Positions 26,483-35,545 of a DNA stretch of 64,000 nucleotides are shown one piece after another. Made by a program: the position numbers and the translations under genes. Below the pieces are notes generated by a model, which ran no database searches, was not told the DNA's origin, and worked only from the letters and a program-made list of their open reading frames with translations. The stretch comes from Winogradskyella flava (GTDB lineage: Bacteria > Bacteroidota > Bacteroidia > Flavobacteriales > Flavobacteriaceae): NCBI RefSeq assembly GCF_014243395.1, contig NZ_JACLCP010000004.1, forward strand, positions 186,001-250,000, read 5' to 3'. The number at the start of each line of letters is the position of its first letter. The stretch's first letter is position 1.

Positions 26483-27631
26483 ATGAAACACCTCTACACT
26501 TTTATTTTCTTCTGTTTTTTTATAGGAATACATGCAAATTGTCAAAGCATAAACTTTAGTGATGCAGCTGATATGCCTGCGGCAAAAAGCGCAACGAGCT
26601 CTGCTAATGATGGCAGTAATATTTATGTAGCCAATGGCTTTAGTATTGCTGGTGGTTTTACATCAGATGTGTTTAAATATGATATTACTAATAACTCTTG
26701 GAGCGTTCTGACGAATGCCACGATAGGAAAACGTTTTGGTTCGGCTGCCATAGTTGGTAATAACTTATTTATCTTTAATGGCTATACGCCTGGTAACAGC
26801 TTCAATGACGCTCTAGAAATTGTTGATTTAGCCACAGGAGTAGTTGTAAATCCAGGTCTAGTAAATCCTCAGCCAGCAGCCGGAGCCGGAGTATCTGTAG
26901 AAGGCAATATTATATATTCTTTTGGTGGTAATACAGGTTCTGGTTTTTCTAATAAATTATATGCTGTTAATACTTCGGCATTAACGATCACAGAGTTGGC
27001 GCCAATGCCAATTGCAGCGGAAACCAAAGGTGAGGTGGTTAACGGAAAACTATATATCATTGGTGGATTTAACGGGAGCACTTCCGATAAAATCCATGTA
27101 TACGACATCTCGACAAATACTTGGACTGACGAATATACCTTACCTCAAACTTTATCAGCTAATGCGACAGCAGTTGTTGGCGATAGAATCTACGTGCTCG
27201 GTGATTTTTCAGATCAAAACTTTACAGGCTATTTCGACACGTCAACGAATACTTTCACGGAGACTACCAGTAATTTAGTAAATCGCAGACACGCTTCTGC
27301 CGAGGGCGTCAATGGTGAATTGTATGTTATGGGAGGGAATACAACATCTAGTGGTACTTCGGCTATTGCCAGTACGCAAATGGCGAGTATTACTTTAAGT
27401 ACAGAAGATTATAATGAAGAGTTGTTTTCAATGTATCCAAATCCTGCTATAGATTATGTTAGCTTTTCTAAGCAAGTTGAAGAATTAACACTTTTAAGCT
27501 TGACGGGACGTATCGTTAAAGAAGCATCGAATATTACTACAATGGATATCAATGACCTTCAAAAAGGAATCTATATTTTAAAACTTAAAGACCAAGGCAA
27601 TAGCCAAATCATTAAATTGGTAAAGCATTAG
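26483..27631 (+). CDS. Kelch-repeat protein secreted by the type IX system
   Basis: The 382-residue protein has a signal peptide (about 1-20). About five kelch-type repeats of roughly 50 residues form a beta-propeller (about 25-305), with recurrent VVGN.L..F.G and GG.....K.Y units. A type A T9SS sorting tail (about 310-382) starts at MYPNPAIDYVSF and ends in GIYILKLKD..QIIKLVKH. Export through the T9SS and anchoring to or release from the cell surface are expected from that tail. The ligand is unknown. Confidence 0.9.
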   Translation: MKHLYTFIFFCFFIGIHANCQSINFSDAADMPAAKSATSSANDGSNIYVANGFSIAGGFTSDVFKYDITNNSWSVLTNATIGKRFGSAAIVGNNLFIFNGYTPGNSFNDALEIVDLATGVVVNPGLVNPQPAAGAGVSVEGNIIYSFGGNTGSGFSNKLYAVNTSALTITELAPMPIAAETKGEVVNGKLYIIGGFNGSTSDKIHVYDISTNTWTDEYTLPQTLSANATAVVGDRIYVLGDFSDQNFTGYFDTSTNTFTETTSNLVNRRHASAEGVNGELYVMGGNTTSSGTSAIASTQMASITLSTEDYNEELFSMYPNPAIDYVSFSKQVEELTLLSLTGRIVKEASNITTMDINDLQKGIYILKLKDQGNSQIIKLVKH

Positions 27632-27694
27632 ACAGTGGTGCAGCAGTAAGTATCTGATTATAGGTTTTAAAATTTTTGAATGCACTATTTATAC

Positions 27695-27702
27695 TATATT
27701 TG
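27695..27702 (+). promoter_or_regulatory. -7 box for mvaB, very close to the start codon
   Basis: TATATTTG matches TAnnTTTG and ends only 7 bp before the ATG at 27710, so the transcript would have almost no leader. Confidence 0.45.
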
Positions 27703-27709
27703 AAAAGCA

Positions 27710-28573
27710 ATGCCAGATATAGTTAAACTCATAGAATGCCCACGAGATGCCATGCAAGGTATCAGGGAATTTATTCCTGCTGAGAAGAAGGTACAGTATA
27801 TTCAGTCCTTGCTTCGTGTTGGTTTTGACACGATAGATTTTGGAAGCTTCGTGTCACCGAAAGCTATTCCGCAAATGGTTGATACCGCTGAAGTTCTTGC
27901 GCAACTAGATTTAAGTAAAACGAGGAGTAAGTTGCTTGCCATTATCGCTAATACAAGAGGTGCTAATGATGCATCACAACACTCTGAGATTGATTATCTG
28001 GGTTTTCCATTTTCAATATCAGAAAACTTTCAAATGCGTAATACGCATAAAACCATAGCGCAATCTGTGGTGACACTATCAGAAATACTGAACGTCGCAG
28101 ATAAAACTAATAAGGAAGTTGTCGTTTATATTTCCATGGGATTTGGTAATCCATATGGAGATCCTTGGAATGTAGATATAGTAGGGGAGTGGACGGAACG
28201 TCTGGCAAAAATGGGAGTCAAAATTTTATCGTTAAGTGATACCATAGGAAGTTCTAATCCAGAAAACATAGACTATCTCTTTTCTAATCTCATTCCCAAA
28301 TATCCTGACATTGAATTTGGTGCGCATCTACATACTACGCCAACAACGTGGTTTGAAAAAATCGATGCAGCTTATAAAGCGGGTTGTAGACGTTTTGATG
28401 GTGCCATTCAAGGTTTTGGAGGTTGTCCTATGGCTAAGGATGAGCTTACAGGTAATATGCCTACCGAAAAAATGCTATCGTACTTTACTCAAAAAAAAGC
28501 ACATGACTTAAATGCCATGAGTTTTGAAAGTGCTTATAACGAGGCCACAAAAATTTTTTCTAAATATCACTAA
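27710..28573 (+). CDS. mvaB: Hydroxymethylglutaryl-CoA lyase
   Basis: Cleaves HMG-CoA to acetoacetate and acetyl-CoA in leucine degradation. The 287-residue TIM barrel of the DRE-TIM family has ECPRDAMQG near the N-terminus (the usual metal-site RDG reads RDA), metal-binding HLH in GAHLHTTP and the catalytic Cys C239 in GFGGCPMA. Length is typical of the bacterial enzyme. A leucine-dehydrogenase-type enzyme is also encoded in this window (15403-16506), but the two genes are not linked. Confidence 0.9.
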   Translation: MPDIVKLIECPRDAMQGIREFIPAEKKVQYIQSLLRVGFDTIDFGSFVSPKAIPQMVDTAEVLAQLDLSKTRSKLLAIIANTRGANDASQHSEIDYLGFPFSISENFQMRNTHKTIAQSVVTLSEILNVADKTNKEVVVYISMGFGNPYGDPWNVDIVGEWTERLAKMGVKILSLSDTIGSSNPENIDYLFSNLIPKYPDIEFGAHLHTTPTTWFEKIDAAYKAGCRRFDGAIQGFGGCPMAKDELTGNMPTEKMLSYFTQKKAHDLNAMSFESAYNEATKIFSKYH

Positions 28574-28578
28574 ACAAG

Positions 28579-28610
28579 AAAAGCGCTATCTCAAAAAGAT
28601 AACGCCTTTT
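28579..28610. terminator. Bidirectional terminator between mvaB and the TonB receptor gene
   Basis: Imperfect stem with AAAAGCGCTATC on one side and GATAACGCCTTTT on the other around a short A-rich loop, with A/T tracts on both flanks of convergent genes. Confidence 0.7.
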
Positions 28611-28630
28611 ATTCATCAATTAAGTATAGT

Positions 28631-30862
28631 TTAAAATCTAAACTCTAATCCTAGATTTCCTCCAAAAGGATGACCTGGACGCAAACCAGCTGGTACCCTA
28701 GACACAGCATAAGTTTCATCGAGCATATTAATTACATTTCCTGTAAGACTTAATTGTTTTGAAAAATGATATTTAGCCGAGAAATCTATTATAAAGTTCG
28801 AAGCGACGAGTTCATCAGCCGCAATGTTTCCAGAACCAGCTAAAGTCCTAAACTCACCATTATAACGACCACTTAAGTTTAATTCATATTTAGCATGTTC
28901 TAAAGAGGCCATTATATTAAATTGATGAATTGGGATGTATGGTAATTCATCACCTTCTTGGACCTCGCCCCAAATACTATCATCACTACCAAAACTATTT
29001 AAGAATTCTGTATTTGTAAAGGTATATCCAAATGTTATGGGTAATTTTAATTTAGTATTATTTGGAAGTAACTCATAATTCAATAATAATTCAAGACCAC
29101 TCACAGCAACTTCTCCGGCATTAAACTGATCTAAAGAACCCGTTCCACCAGTAGCAGCAAAATCACTTCCAAGCAGATTGCTATAGTCATTGTAAAAACC
29201 AACGATTTCCCCACGAAGCTGTCCCAGAGAAAAACGGGATCCGAGTTCATAATTTACACTTTCTTCTGGGTCTTCGCCATCTTCACTTCCTGGAGGAGAA
29301 AATCCTTTATGGACACCACCAAAAACAGACATATTATCAGAAAATGCATAGTTAAAACCAATACCTGGAATAAAGATGTCTACTTTATTTTCTCGGAATG
29401 CTAAATTACTACCTGTTCTATTAGGGTCATCACTTCCAAAATTATCACGCTGGAGTACAATGTTTTCATAACGCATGCCTGGTGTTAAAGTAAGTTTGTT
29501 AAATTTTAATTTATACATTACATAGCTAGCAAATGCAGTGGCACTACTAATGCGATTGCCTTGTGCTCCTCTTGGCCCTTGTGATGTCCTAGTCATTTCT
29601 TGGTTAATTATATTGTAACCATCCTCCCACTGAAAACGATCTTCTTCATCATAATGGTAGCGCATTCCTATTTCGATATCATGAAAAGTAGTTTCACCAT
29701 ACCAATGGTAATCTAATTTTGTTTGTATGCCTTTAGAATAGTACACACGGTTATTTGCTTTTAGGAGTAGGGCATCAGCTTCAGAATCGACATCTCCTCG
29801 GACAATCGCCATATGGTCTTCAAACTGATCAGGATTACCAACGACATCAGCAATGCTTTGTTTATCGCCATTGAATACTACATCGTCAAGCTTAAACCAA
29901 TTACGTGAAAACTTGTTATAATAACCATTGGTTGTGATTCTGAAGTTTTTATTAAAATCTAAAGTATGAGTTAACATTAACTGAATTTGTTCAGCCGTCA
30001 TTCTATCATCTTGCGAAGAGGCATATCTGCTAAATGGTGAGGTATCAAAATCACTTTCGGTGAGCCCTAAATATGTTTCATTAGAGCGTTCGTCATAATA
30101 ATGAAACTTCGTTTCTAAAGCTTGCTTTAGTTTAGCATCAGGATTCGTGTTGATTCTAAATTTTGCAGTAACCTCATTGATGTCAAAACCAGTATTGCTA
30201 TTGTCTGGTAGATTTTTGAATCCATTAGATCCAAAATTTAGATACTCCACCATATAACCAAAGTTTTTCTTGCTATCACCAACTCTAGCTAAAAATTGCT
30301 GAGTGTCAAAAGCACCATAACTGGCTCGAACTTCGCCATTTAACGTAGTAGGTATTTGAGCTGAAATCATATTTATGGCGCCACCAGTAGTAAAGGGGCC
30401 AAATTGTACTTGGCTACTTCCCTTTAGAATCTCTACAGCTTGCATGCGACCAACTGAAGGGAAGTAATAGGCAGCAGGTGCGCTATAAGGTGCAGGAGCA
30501 ATGAGCACACCATCTTCCATTAAAGATATTTTTGCACTACGTTGAGGAGATGTACCTCTTAAACTTATATTGGGACGTAAACCAAAGCCATCTTCTTCGT
30601 AAAAGGTGACACCTGGTACAGAGCGTAAAGCGCGATTAATATCTGTATAACTGAATTTTTTGAGCTCTTCCGGAGATAGATAATAGGCAGATCCTGTTCT
30701 ATGTCTTGCGACATATTTACTTCCGAAGATCTGATTGGAGTTGATAACAACTTCATCTAACTTTTGAATGGAATCTTTAGGTGTTTCAGGTTGATTTTCT
30801 TGGGCAATTAGGTTTATTGACGTTAATAAACCTAATAATGATAGGTTAAATTTGAGTTTCAT
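28631..30862 (-). CDS. TonB-dependent outer membrane receptor, FecA-like
   Basis: The 743-residue protein has a signal peptide (about 1-20), a plug domain (about 35-160) and a 22-strand barrel ending in aromatic FRF. The plug carries RPNISLRGTSPQRSAKISL and APAPYSAPAAYYFP, strings typical of FecA-type ferric citrate receptors. No carboxypeptidase-like N-terminal domain and no sigma-signalling extension are seen, so it is a plain transporter. The ligand, perhaps a ferric chelate, is inferred. A full promoter lies at 30902-30932. Confidence 0.91.
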   Translation of the reverse strand: MKLKFNLSLLGLLTSINLIAQENQPETPKDSIQKLDEVVINSNQIFGSKYVARHRTGSAYYLSPEELKKFSYTDINRALRSVPGVTFYEEDGFGLRPNISLRGTSPQRSAKISLMEDGVLIAPAPYSAPAAYYFPSVGRMQAVEILKGSSQVQFGPFTTGGAINMISAQIPTTLNGEVRASYGAFDTQQFLARVGDSKKNFGYMVEYLNFGSNGFKNLPDNSNTGFDINEVTAKFRINTNPDAKLKQALETKFHYYDERSNETYLGLTESDFDTSPFSRYASSQDDRMTAEQIQLMLTHTLDFNKNFRITTNGYYNKFSRNWFKLDDVVFNGDKQSIADVVGNPDQFEDHMAIVRGDVDSEADALLLKANNRVYYSKGIQTKLDYHWYGETTFHDIEIGMRYHYDEEDRFQWEDGYNIINQEMTRTSQGPRGAQGNRISSATAFASYVMYKLKFNKLTLTPGMRYENIVLQRDNFGSDDPNRTGSNLAFRENKVDIFIPGIGFNYAFSDNMSVFGGVHKGFSPPGSEDGEDPEESVNYELGSRFSLGQLRGEIVGFYNDYSNLLGSDFAATGGTGSLDQFNAGEVAVSGLELLLNYELLPNNTKLKLPITFGYTFTNTEFLNSFGSDDSIWGEVQEGDELPYIPIHQFNIMASLEHAKYELNLSGRYNGEFRTLAGSGNIAADELVASNFIIDFSAKYHFSKQLSLTGNVINMLDETYAVSRVPAGLRPGHPFGGNLGLEFRF

Positions 30863-30901
30863 TTATTTAGACTGATTAAAAATAATATTTCTTTCAGTGT
30901 G

Positions 30902-30932
30902 CAAATTTAAGACCTAAATCTATTTTTACAAA
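30902..30932 (-). promoter_or_regulatory. Promoter of the FecA-like receptor gene
   Basis: On the minus strand TTTG (30929-30932), a 19-bp spacer and TAAATTTG (30902-30909) match the full Bacteroidota consensus, 40 bp before the start codon. Confidence 0.7.
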
Positions 30933-31146
30933 GTTTATTTAGAATAAATAAAAATAAAATTTAGAAAGTTTTGGTTATTAATGTGTTATGTCAAGCAATG
31001 GTTTTTGCTAATTATTGATTTAGCGATTAATTGATATTAAGAAACTTAAAAAAGACGTATATATATTTAGATAATTATTATTTATTAAAGTCTTAATGAA
31101 TTTACACTTAAACATTTTACAGACTAGTTAAGTGAAATAAAATGCG

Positions 31147-31154
31147 TAAATTTG
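31147..31154 (+). promoter_or_regulatory. -7 box for guaB, with a repeat-containing leader
   Basis: TAAATTTG matches TAnnTTTG, 26 bp before the ATG at 31180. TTGCACG occurs twice (31152-31158 and 31173-31179), 21 bp apart. GCAATT and AATTGC (31158-31163, 31171-31176) form a short inverted repeat in the leader. Confidence 0.55.
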
Positions 31155-31179
31155 CACGCAATTATATCTTAATTGCACG

Positions 31180-32649
31180 ATGACAGCACACGAAAACAAA
31201 ATCCTAGGTGAAGGTCTTACCTACGATGACGTCCTACTAGTTCCAGCATTTTCAGAAGTATTACCTCGCGAGGTGAATATTCAAACAAAGTTTACTAGAA
31301 ATATTACAATCAATATTCCCGTAATTTCAGCGGCTATGGATACGGTCACTGAAAGTAAAATGGCAATTGCCATGGCACAAGAAGGTGGTATAGGGGTGCT
31401 TCATAAAAACATGACGATTGAAGATCAGGCAACGAAAGTGCGTCGCGTAAAACGTGCTGAAAGTGGAATGATAATCGATCCTGTGACCTTACCAATGGAT
31501 GCTACTGTTGCTGATGCGAAAAATGCCATGCGCGAGCATAGTATTGGAGGTATTCCTATCGTTGATGACAACGGTGTGCTTAAAGGCATTGTGACAAATC
31601 GTGATTTACGTTTTGAGCATCAAAGCGATAGACCGATCGTTGAGGTAATGACCAAAGAAAATTTAGTAACCGCTCCAAAAGGGACTTCTTTGAAAGATGC
31701 GGAGGCCATATTGCAGGCCAATAAAATTGAAAAACTACTAATTGTTGAGGGCGATAAGCTTGCTGGTTTAATAACCTTTAGGGATATTACAAAGGTCACA
31801 CAAAAACCAAATGCGAACAAAGATTCATACGGAAGACTAAGGGTTGCCGCAGCAATAGGAGTCACAGGCGATGCAGTGGATAGGGCAGAAGCTTTAGTAA
31901 ATGCAGGAGTGGATGCGGTAGTTATTGATACTGCTCATGGGCATACCAAAGGTGTAGTATCCATACTTAAGGAAATAAAGACAAAGTTCCCTAACCTAGA
32001 GGTCATCGTTGGTAATATTGCCACTGGAGAGGCTGCTAAATATTTAGTTGAAGCGGGAGCAGATGCTGTTAAAGTTGGTATTGGACCAGGTTCTATATGT
32101 ACAACACGCGTTGTTGCAGGTGTTGGTTTTCCGCAATTTTCTGCAGTGTTGGAAGTTGCTGCTGCCATTAAAGGTTCTGGAGTTCCTGTTATAGCAGATG
32201 GTGGTATTCGCTACACTGGAGATATTCCAAAGGCTATAGCTGCTGGTGCGGATACCGTGATGTTAGGGTCACTTTTGGCAGGTACAAAAGAAAGTCCAGG
32301 TGAAACTATTATTTACGAAGGTCGTAAGTTTAAATCCTATAGAGGAATGGGGTCTGTTGAAGCCATGAAACAAGGGAGTAAGGATCGCTATTTCCAAGAT
32401 GTAGAAGATGATATTAAAAAATTAGTTCCTGAAGGTATTGTGGGTCGTGTGCCTTACAAAGGGGAATTGTTCGAAAGCATCCACCAGTTTGTTGGTGGAC
32501 TAAGAGCAGGAATGGGGTACTGCGGAGCAAAGGACATAGCCACTCTAAAAGAGACTGGACGTTTTGTTAAGATTACAGCTAGTGGTATTAACGAAAGTCA
32601 TCCACATGATGTCACCATTACAAAAGAAGCACCTAATTATTCGAGGTAA
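31180..32649 (+). CDS. guaB: IMP dehydrogenase
   Basis: Converts IMP to XMP, the committed step of GMP synthesis. The 489-residue protein has a TIM barrel split by two CBS domains (about 95-210). The catalytic Cys is C307 in GPGSICTTR, and the substrate loops DGGIRYTGD and the flap GMGSVEAM are present. Length and all motifs are standard. It is a single-gene unit, convergent with rdgB. Confidence 0.98.
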   Translation: MTAHENKILGEGLTYDDVLLVPAFSEVLPREVNIQTKFTRNITINIPVISAAMDTVTESKMAIAMAQEGGIGVLHKNMTIEDQATKVRRVKRAESGMIIDPVTLPMDATVADAKNAMREHSIGGIPIVDDNGVLKGIVTNRDLRFEHQSDRPIVEVMTKENLVTAPKGTSLKDAEAILQANKIEKLLIVEGDKLAGLITFRDITKVTQKPNANKDSYGRLRVAAAIGVTGDAVDRAEALVNAGVDAVVIDTAHGHTKGVVSILKEIKTKFPNLEVIVGNIATGEAAKYLVEAGADAVKVGIGPGSICTTRVVAGVGFPQFSAVLEVAAAIKGSGVPVIADGGIRYTGDIPKAIAAGADTVMLGSLLAGTKESPGETIIYEGRKFKSYRGMGSVEAMKQGSKDRYFQDVEDDIKKLVPEGIVGRVPYKGELFESIHQFVGGLRAGMGYCGAKDIATLKETGRFVKITASGINESHPHDVTITKEAPNYSR

Positions 32650-32676
32650 CTTATTTCTGCTCACGTAGGAATCTCA

Positions 32677-33249
32677 TTATTTACTTAAAAATTGTATGAG
32701 CTGTGCCATTGCCTTTCCGCGATGCCCAATGTTATTTTTAAGCTCTAAATCCATTTGAGCAAAGGTTTCTTCAAAACCATTTGGTTTAAATATAGGATCG
32801 TAGCCAAAGCCTTTATCGCCTGCTTTTTCTGTAGTGATTTCCCCAATACAGATTCCTGTAAATGTTTCAAGTCTTCCATTGAGATGCAAGGCAATAACTG
32901 TTTTAAATTGGGCTTTTCTAGAGGTTTTATCTTCAAGTTCTGTTAGTAATTTATTCATGTTATCATCAGCATCGCGTTGGTGACCAGCATAACGTGCGGA
33001 ATACACACCAGGCTCACCTTTTAGAGCTTCAACTTCTAAACCGGTATCGTCGGCAAAACAGTCGTAGCCATAATTGGCTTTAATGTATTCTGCCTTTTGT
33101 ATAGCATTACCGGCAATGGTAGGTTGCGTTTCGGGTATATCTTCAATACACATAATGTCTTCTAGGCTTAACAGTCTAATATGCTTAGGTACAATCGCTT
33201 GGACCTCCTTGAGCTTGTTTTTATTATTTGTAGCGAAGACGAGTTGCAT
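32677..33249 (-). CDS. rdgB: Non-canonical purine NTP pyrophosphatase (RdgB/HAM1)
   Basis: Hydrolyses ITP, dITP and XTP to keep deaminated purines out of nucleic acids. The 190-residue protein starts with LVFATNNKNKLKEV and carries FADDTGLEV, the GVYSARYAG motif and GFGYDPIF, the complete family signature. It sits next to guaB (convergent), a thematic purine pairing that may be coincidental. Confidence 0.96.
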   Translation of the reverse strand: MQLVFATNNKNKLKEVQAIVPKHIRLLSLEDIMCIEDIPETQPTIAGNAIQKAEYIKANYGYDCFADDTGLEVEALKGEPGVYSARYAGHQRDADDNMNKLLTELEDKTSRKAQFKTVIALHLNGRLETFTGICIGEITTEKAGDKGFGYDPIFKPNGFEETFAQMDLELKNNIGHRGKAMAQLIQFLSK

Positions 33250-33312
33250 ATGTAAACTTTTAAAACTTAAAAATAGATTTATATTTATCCTGAAAATAAA
33301 TAAAATTAATAA

Positions 33313-35475
33313 ATGACGCGTCTTTTTTCTATTGTTTTAATGTTTAGTGTGGTTGTTATTGGCAATGCCCAAAGAAAGTACAGGTATGCAAAAGCTTCGA
33401 AAGATTTAACTACCAATGTCTATTTTGGTGAAACTATTGAGGATCCATATCAGTGGATGGAAAACCCTAATGATCCAAGGCTTGCTGATTGGTTGAAATC
33501 TCAAAAAAAGTTAACAGACCAACAATGGAAAAAACGGGTCAATGCTATCAGTTTGAGCAGTCAAATAGCATCTATGTATAATAATACATTCGCAGAAAAA
33601 AAGGATCATTACAAAGAAACGGTCGACAGTGTAAAAAGTAAATACCAGTTTAGGGATAAGTACGTTACATCAAGACGTTTTCCAAATTTGGAATATAGGT
33701 TGCGGGGAGAAAAGCACTATAAAAAGTTGGTTTATATTAAGGACTTCCAATTAGATAAAGATGACCATGTAAGCATTACTGATACGTATACTAATGAAGA
33801 TTATGACTTAATCGCTATTGAAATGTCTCATAACGGAAGTGATTGGAGGGAAGTTTACTTTTATAATCTAAAAACAGGAGAACAGTTACCAGATAAATTA
33901 ATGAATTTAAGAGTTGGTAGTAATTTGTTTTGGGAAGAAGATGAATTTATTTATGATGCCTATGATAAACCAGAAAAAGGTAGGGAGTTGTTGGATAAAG
34001 CGAAAGGGCAAAAATTATTTCGTCATAAATTAGGGACTTGGCAATCCGAAGATAGATTACTATATCAGAATCCTGATACAACTGGCACCAATGATTTCAG
34101 ATATTTTAAATTAGGAGGTAAGCTGTTTTTTAAACATTTTTATAAGGTTAGAGGGAAGACCTATAAAGCCTTGTCTATTGGTAATATTCTTCCACAATCC
34201 TTTTATTTGTCGAAGTTTTTACTTTACCCAAATTCGAAAGATATTTACGTAACTATTGAAGCGGTTTTTGGTGATAAAGTATTTTTAAATACAAATTGGG
34301 ATGCTGCTAATGGACGTGTATTAGCAGCTGACATAAGTCAGTTGAATAAGGTGGTAGAAATAATTCCCGAGTATGATATTTTGTTAACCAATGTCAATAA
34401 ACTAGGAAAAGAAAAAATAGCTTGTATTTATTCAGACAAAGGCAAAAACTCAGTTTTAATATATAATCTAGAGGGCAAACTTTTAAGAAAAATTGATTTT
34501 CCTGAAGGTAAAAAGTTAAATGATTTTTATGAGAATGACGATGACGCTACGCATACTGATTTTAGTATATCCTCTTTTTATCATCCTAGAATTTGGTATC
34601 AACTATCACTCTCGGATTTGACATTTAAGCCTGCAGCTGTTATTTCTGTTCCTTACGACGCCGAAGACTTAGAAACTAGATATGTAACTTACAAATCTAA
34701 AGATGGTACGGATATACCAATGTATATTACATGTCTAAAGAGCACAAAACTGAAAGGTGATAATCCGACATTGATGTATGGCTATGGTGGCTATGGTTTT
34801 ACTGTGTCACCAGATTTTAATGAGTCATTAACCCTATGGTTATTACACGGCGGAATTCTGGCTGTTCCAAATGTTAGAGGAGGAGGAGCTAAGGGCAGTG
34901 AATGGGGTAAAGCCGGTCGTAAATTAAATAAGCAAAATGCCATTGACGATTTTATTGCGGGTGCCGAATATCTAATTTCGGAGCAATATACCAATAGCGA
35001 TAAACTAGCAATTAATGGCGGTTCTCATGGAGGATTGTTAGTTGGCGCTACAATTACTCAAAGACCTGAACTGTTCAAAGTCGCAATTGCTGAGGCTGGA
35101 GCTTTTGATATGTTACGCTTTGAAAAGTTCACTGTAGGTTCTGTAAACACTAATGCTAATGAGTTTGGTTCTATTGAGAATAAAGAAGACTATGATAATT
35201 TAAAATCTTACTCACCTTTGCATAATATAAAAGAAGGTGTAAAATACCCTAATGTACTGCTCATCACTGGTGCTGAAGATGACAGGGTTCCCCCTTTCCA
35301 TTCGTATAAGTTTTTGGCAACATTACAAGAAAAAGCAAGCGACACCTCTTTATATCAATTATATGTAGTCAATGGTTCTGGGCATGGAGGTGCTTTGAAT
35401 ACTAAAGATTTTTCATATAAATTACTGCATAAATATTCGTTTTTATTTGATCAACTGGGAATCAAAATTTACTAA
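33313..35475 (+). CDS. Prolyl oligopeptidase family serine peptidase (S9A)
   Basis: The 720-residue protein has a signal peptide (about 1-20), so it acts in the periplasm or is exported. An N-terminal seven-bladed propeller (about 85-440) precedes an alpha/beta hydrolase domain. The triad is S571 in GGSHGG, D656 in EDDRV and H691 in SGHGG, at the right spacing for prolyl oligopeptidases. It likely cleaves proline-containing peptides taken up as nutrients. No T9SS tail is present. Confidence 0.93.
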   Translation: MTRLFSIVLMFSVVVIGNAQRKYRYAKASKDLTTNVYFGETIEDPYQWMENPNDPRLADWLKSQKKLTDQQWKKRVNAISLSSQIASMYNNTFAEKKDHYKETVDSVKSKYQFRDKYVTSRRFPNLEYRLRGEKHYKKLVYIKDFQLDKDDHVSITDTYTNEDYDLIAIEMSHNGSDWREVYFYNLKTGEQLPDKLMNLRVGSNLFWEEDEFIYDAYDKPEKGRELLDKAKGQKLFRHKLGTWQSEDRLLYQNPDTTGTNDFRYFKLGGKLFFKHFYKVRGKTYKALSIGNILPQSFYLSKFLLYPNSKDIYVTIEAVFGDKVFLNTNWDAANGRVLAADISQLNKVVEIIPEYDILLTNVNKLGKEKIACIYSDKGKNSVLIYNLEGKLLRKIDFPEGKKLNDFYENDDDATHTDFSISSFYHPRIWYQLSLSDLTFKPAAVISVPYDAEDLETRYVTYKSKDGTDIPMYITCLKSTKLKGDNPTLMYGYGGYGFTVSPDFNESLTLWLLHGGILAVPNVRGGGAKGSEWGKAGRKLNKQNAIDDFIAGAEYLISEQYTNSDKLAINGGSHGGLLVGATITQRPELFKVAIAEAGAFDMLRFEKFTVGSVNTNANEFGSIENKEDYDNLKSYSPLHNIKEGVKYPNVLLITGAEDDRVPPFHSYKFLATLQEKASDTSLYQLYVVNGSGHGGALNTKDFSYKLLHKYSFLFDQLGIKIY

Positions 35476-35545
35476 ATTTATAGTTCCTCAAGTATGGTAT
35501 GTTTAATATGAAAAGCTTATAAGGCAGTCAAGTTTATCTAATTTT

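Larger units (their letters stand above)
30863..31179. other. AT-rich divergent intergenic region between the TonB receptor and guaB
   Basis: The 317 bases hold one promoter for each flank (30902-30932 minus and 31147-31154 plus). A very AT-rich middle of roughly 200 bp shows no open frame, RNA gene or clear repeat. A binding region for an iron or purine regulator is possible, but no consensus site was recognised. Confidence 0.6.
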
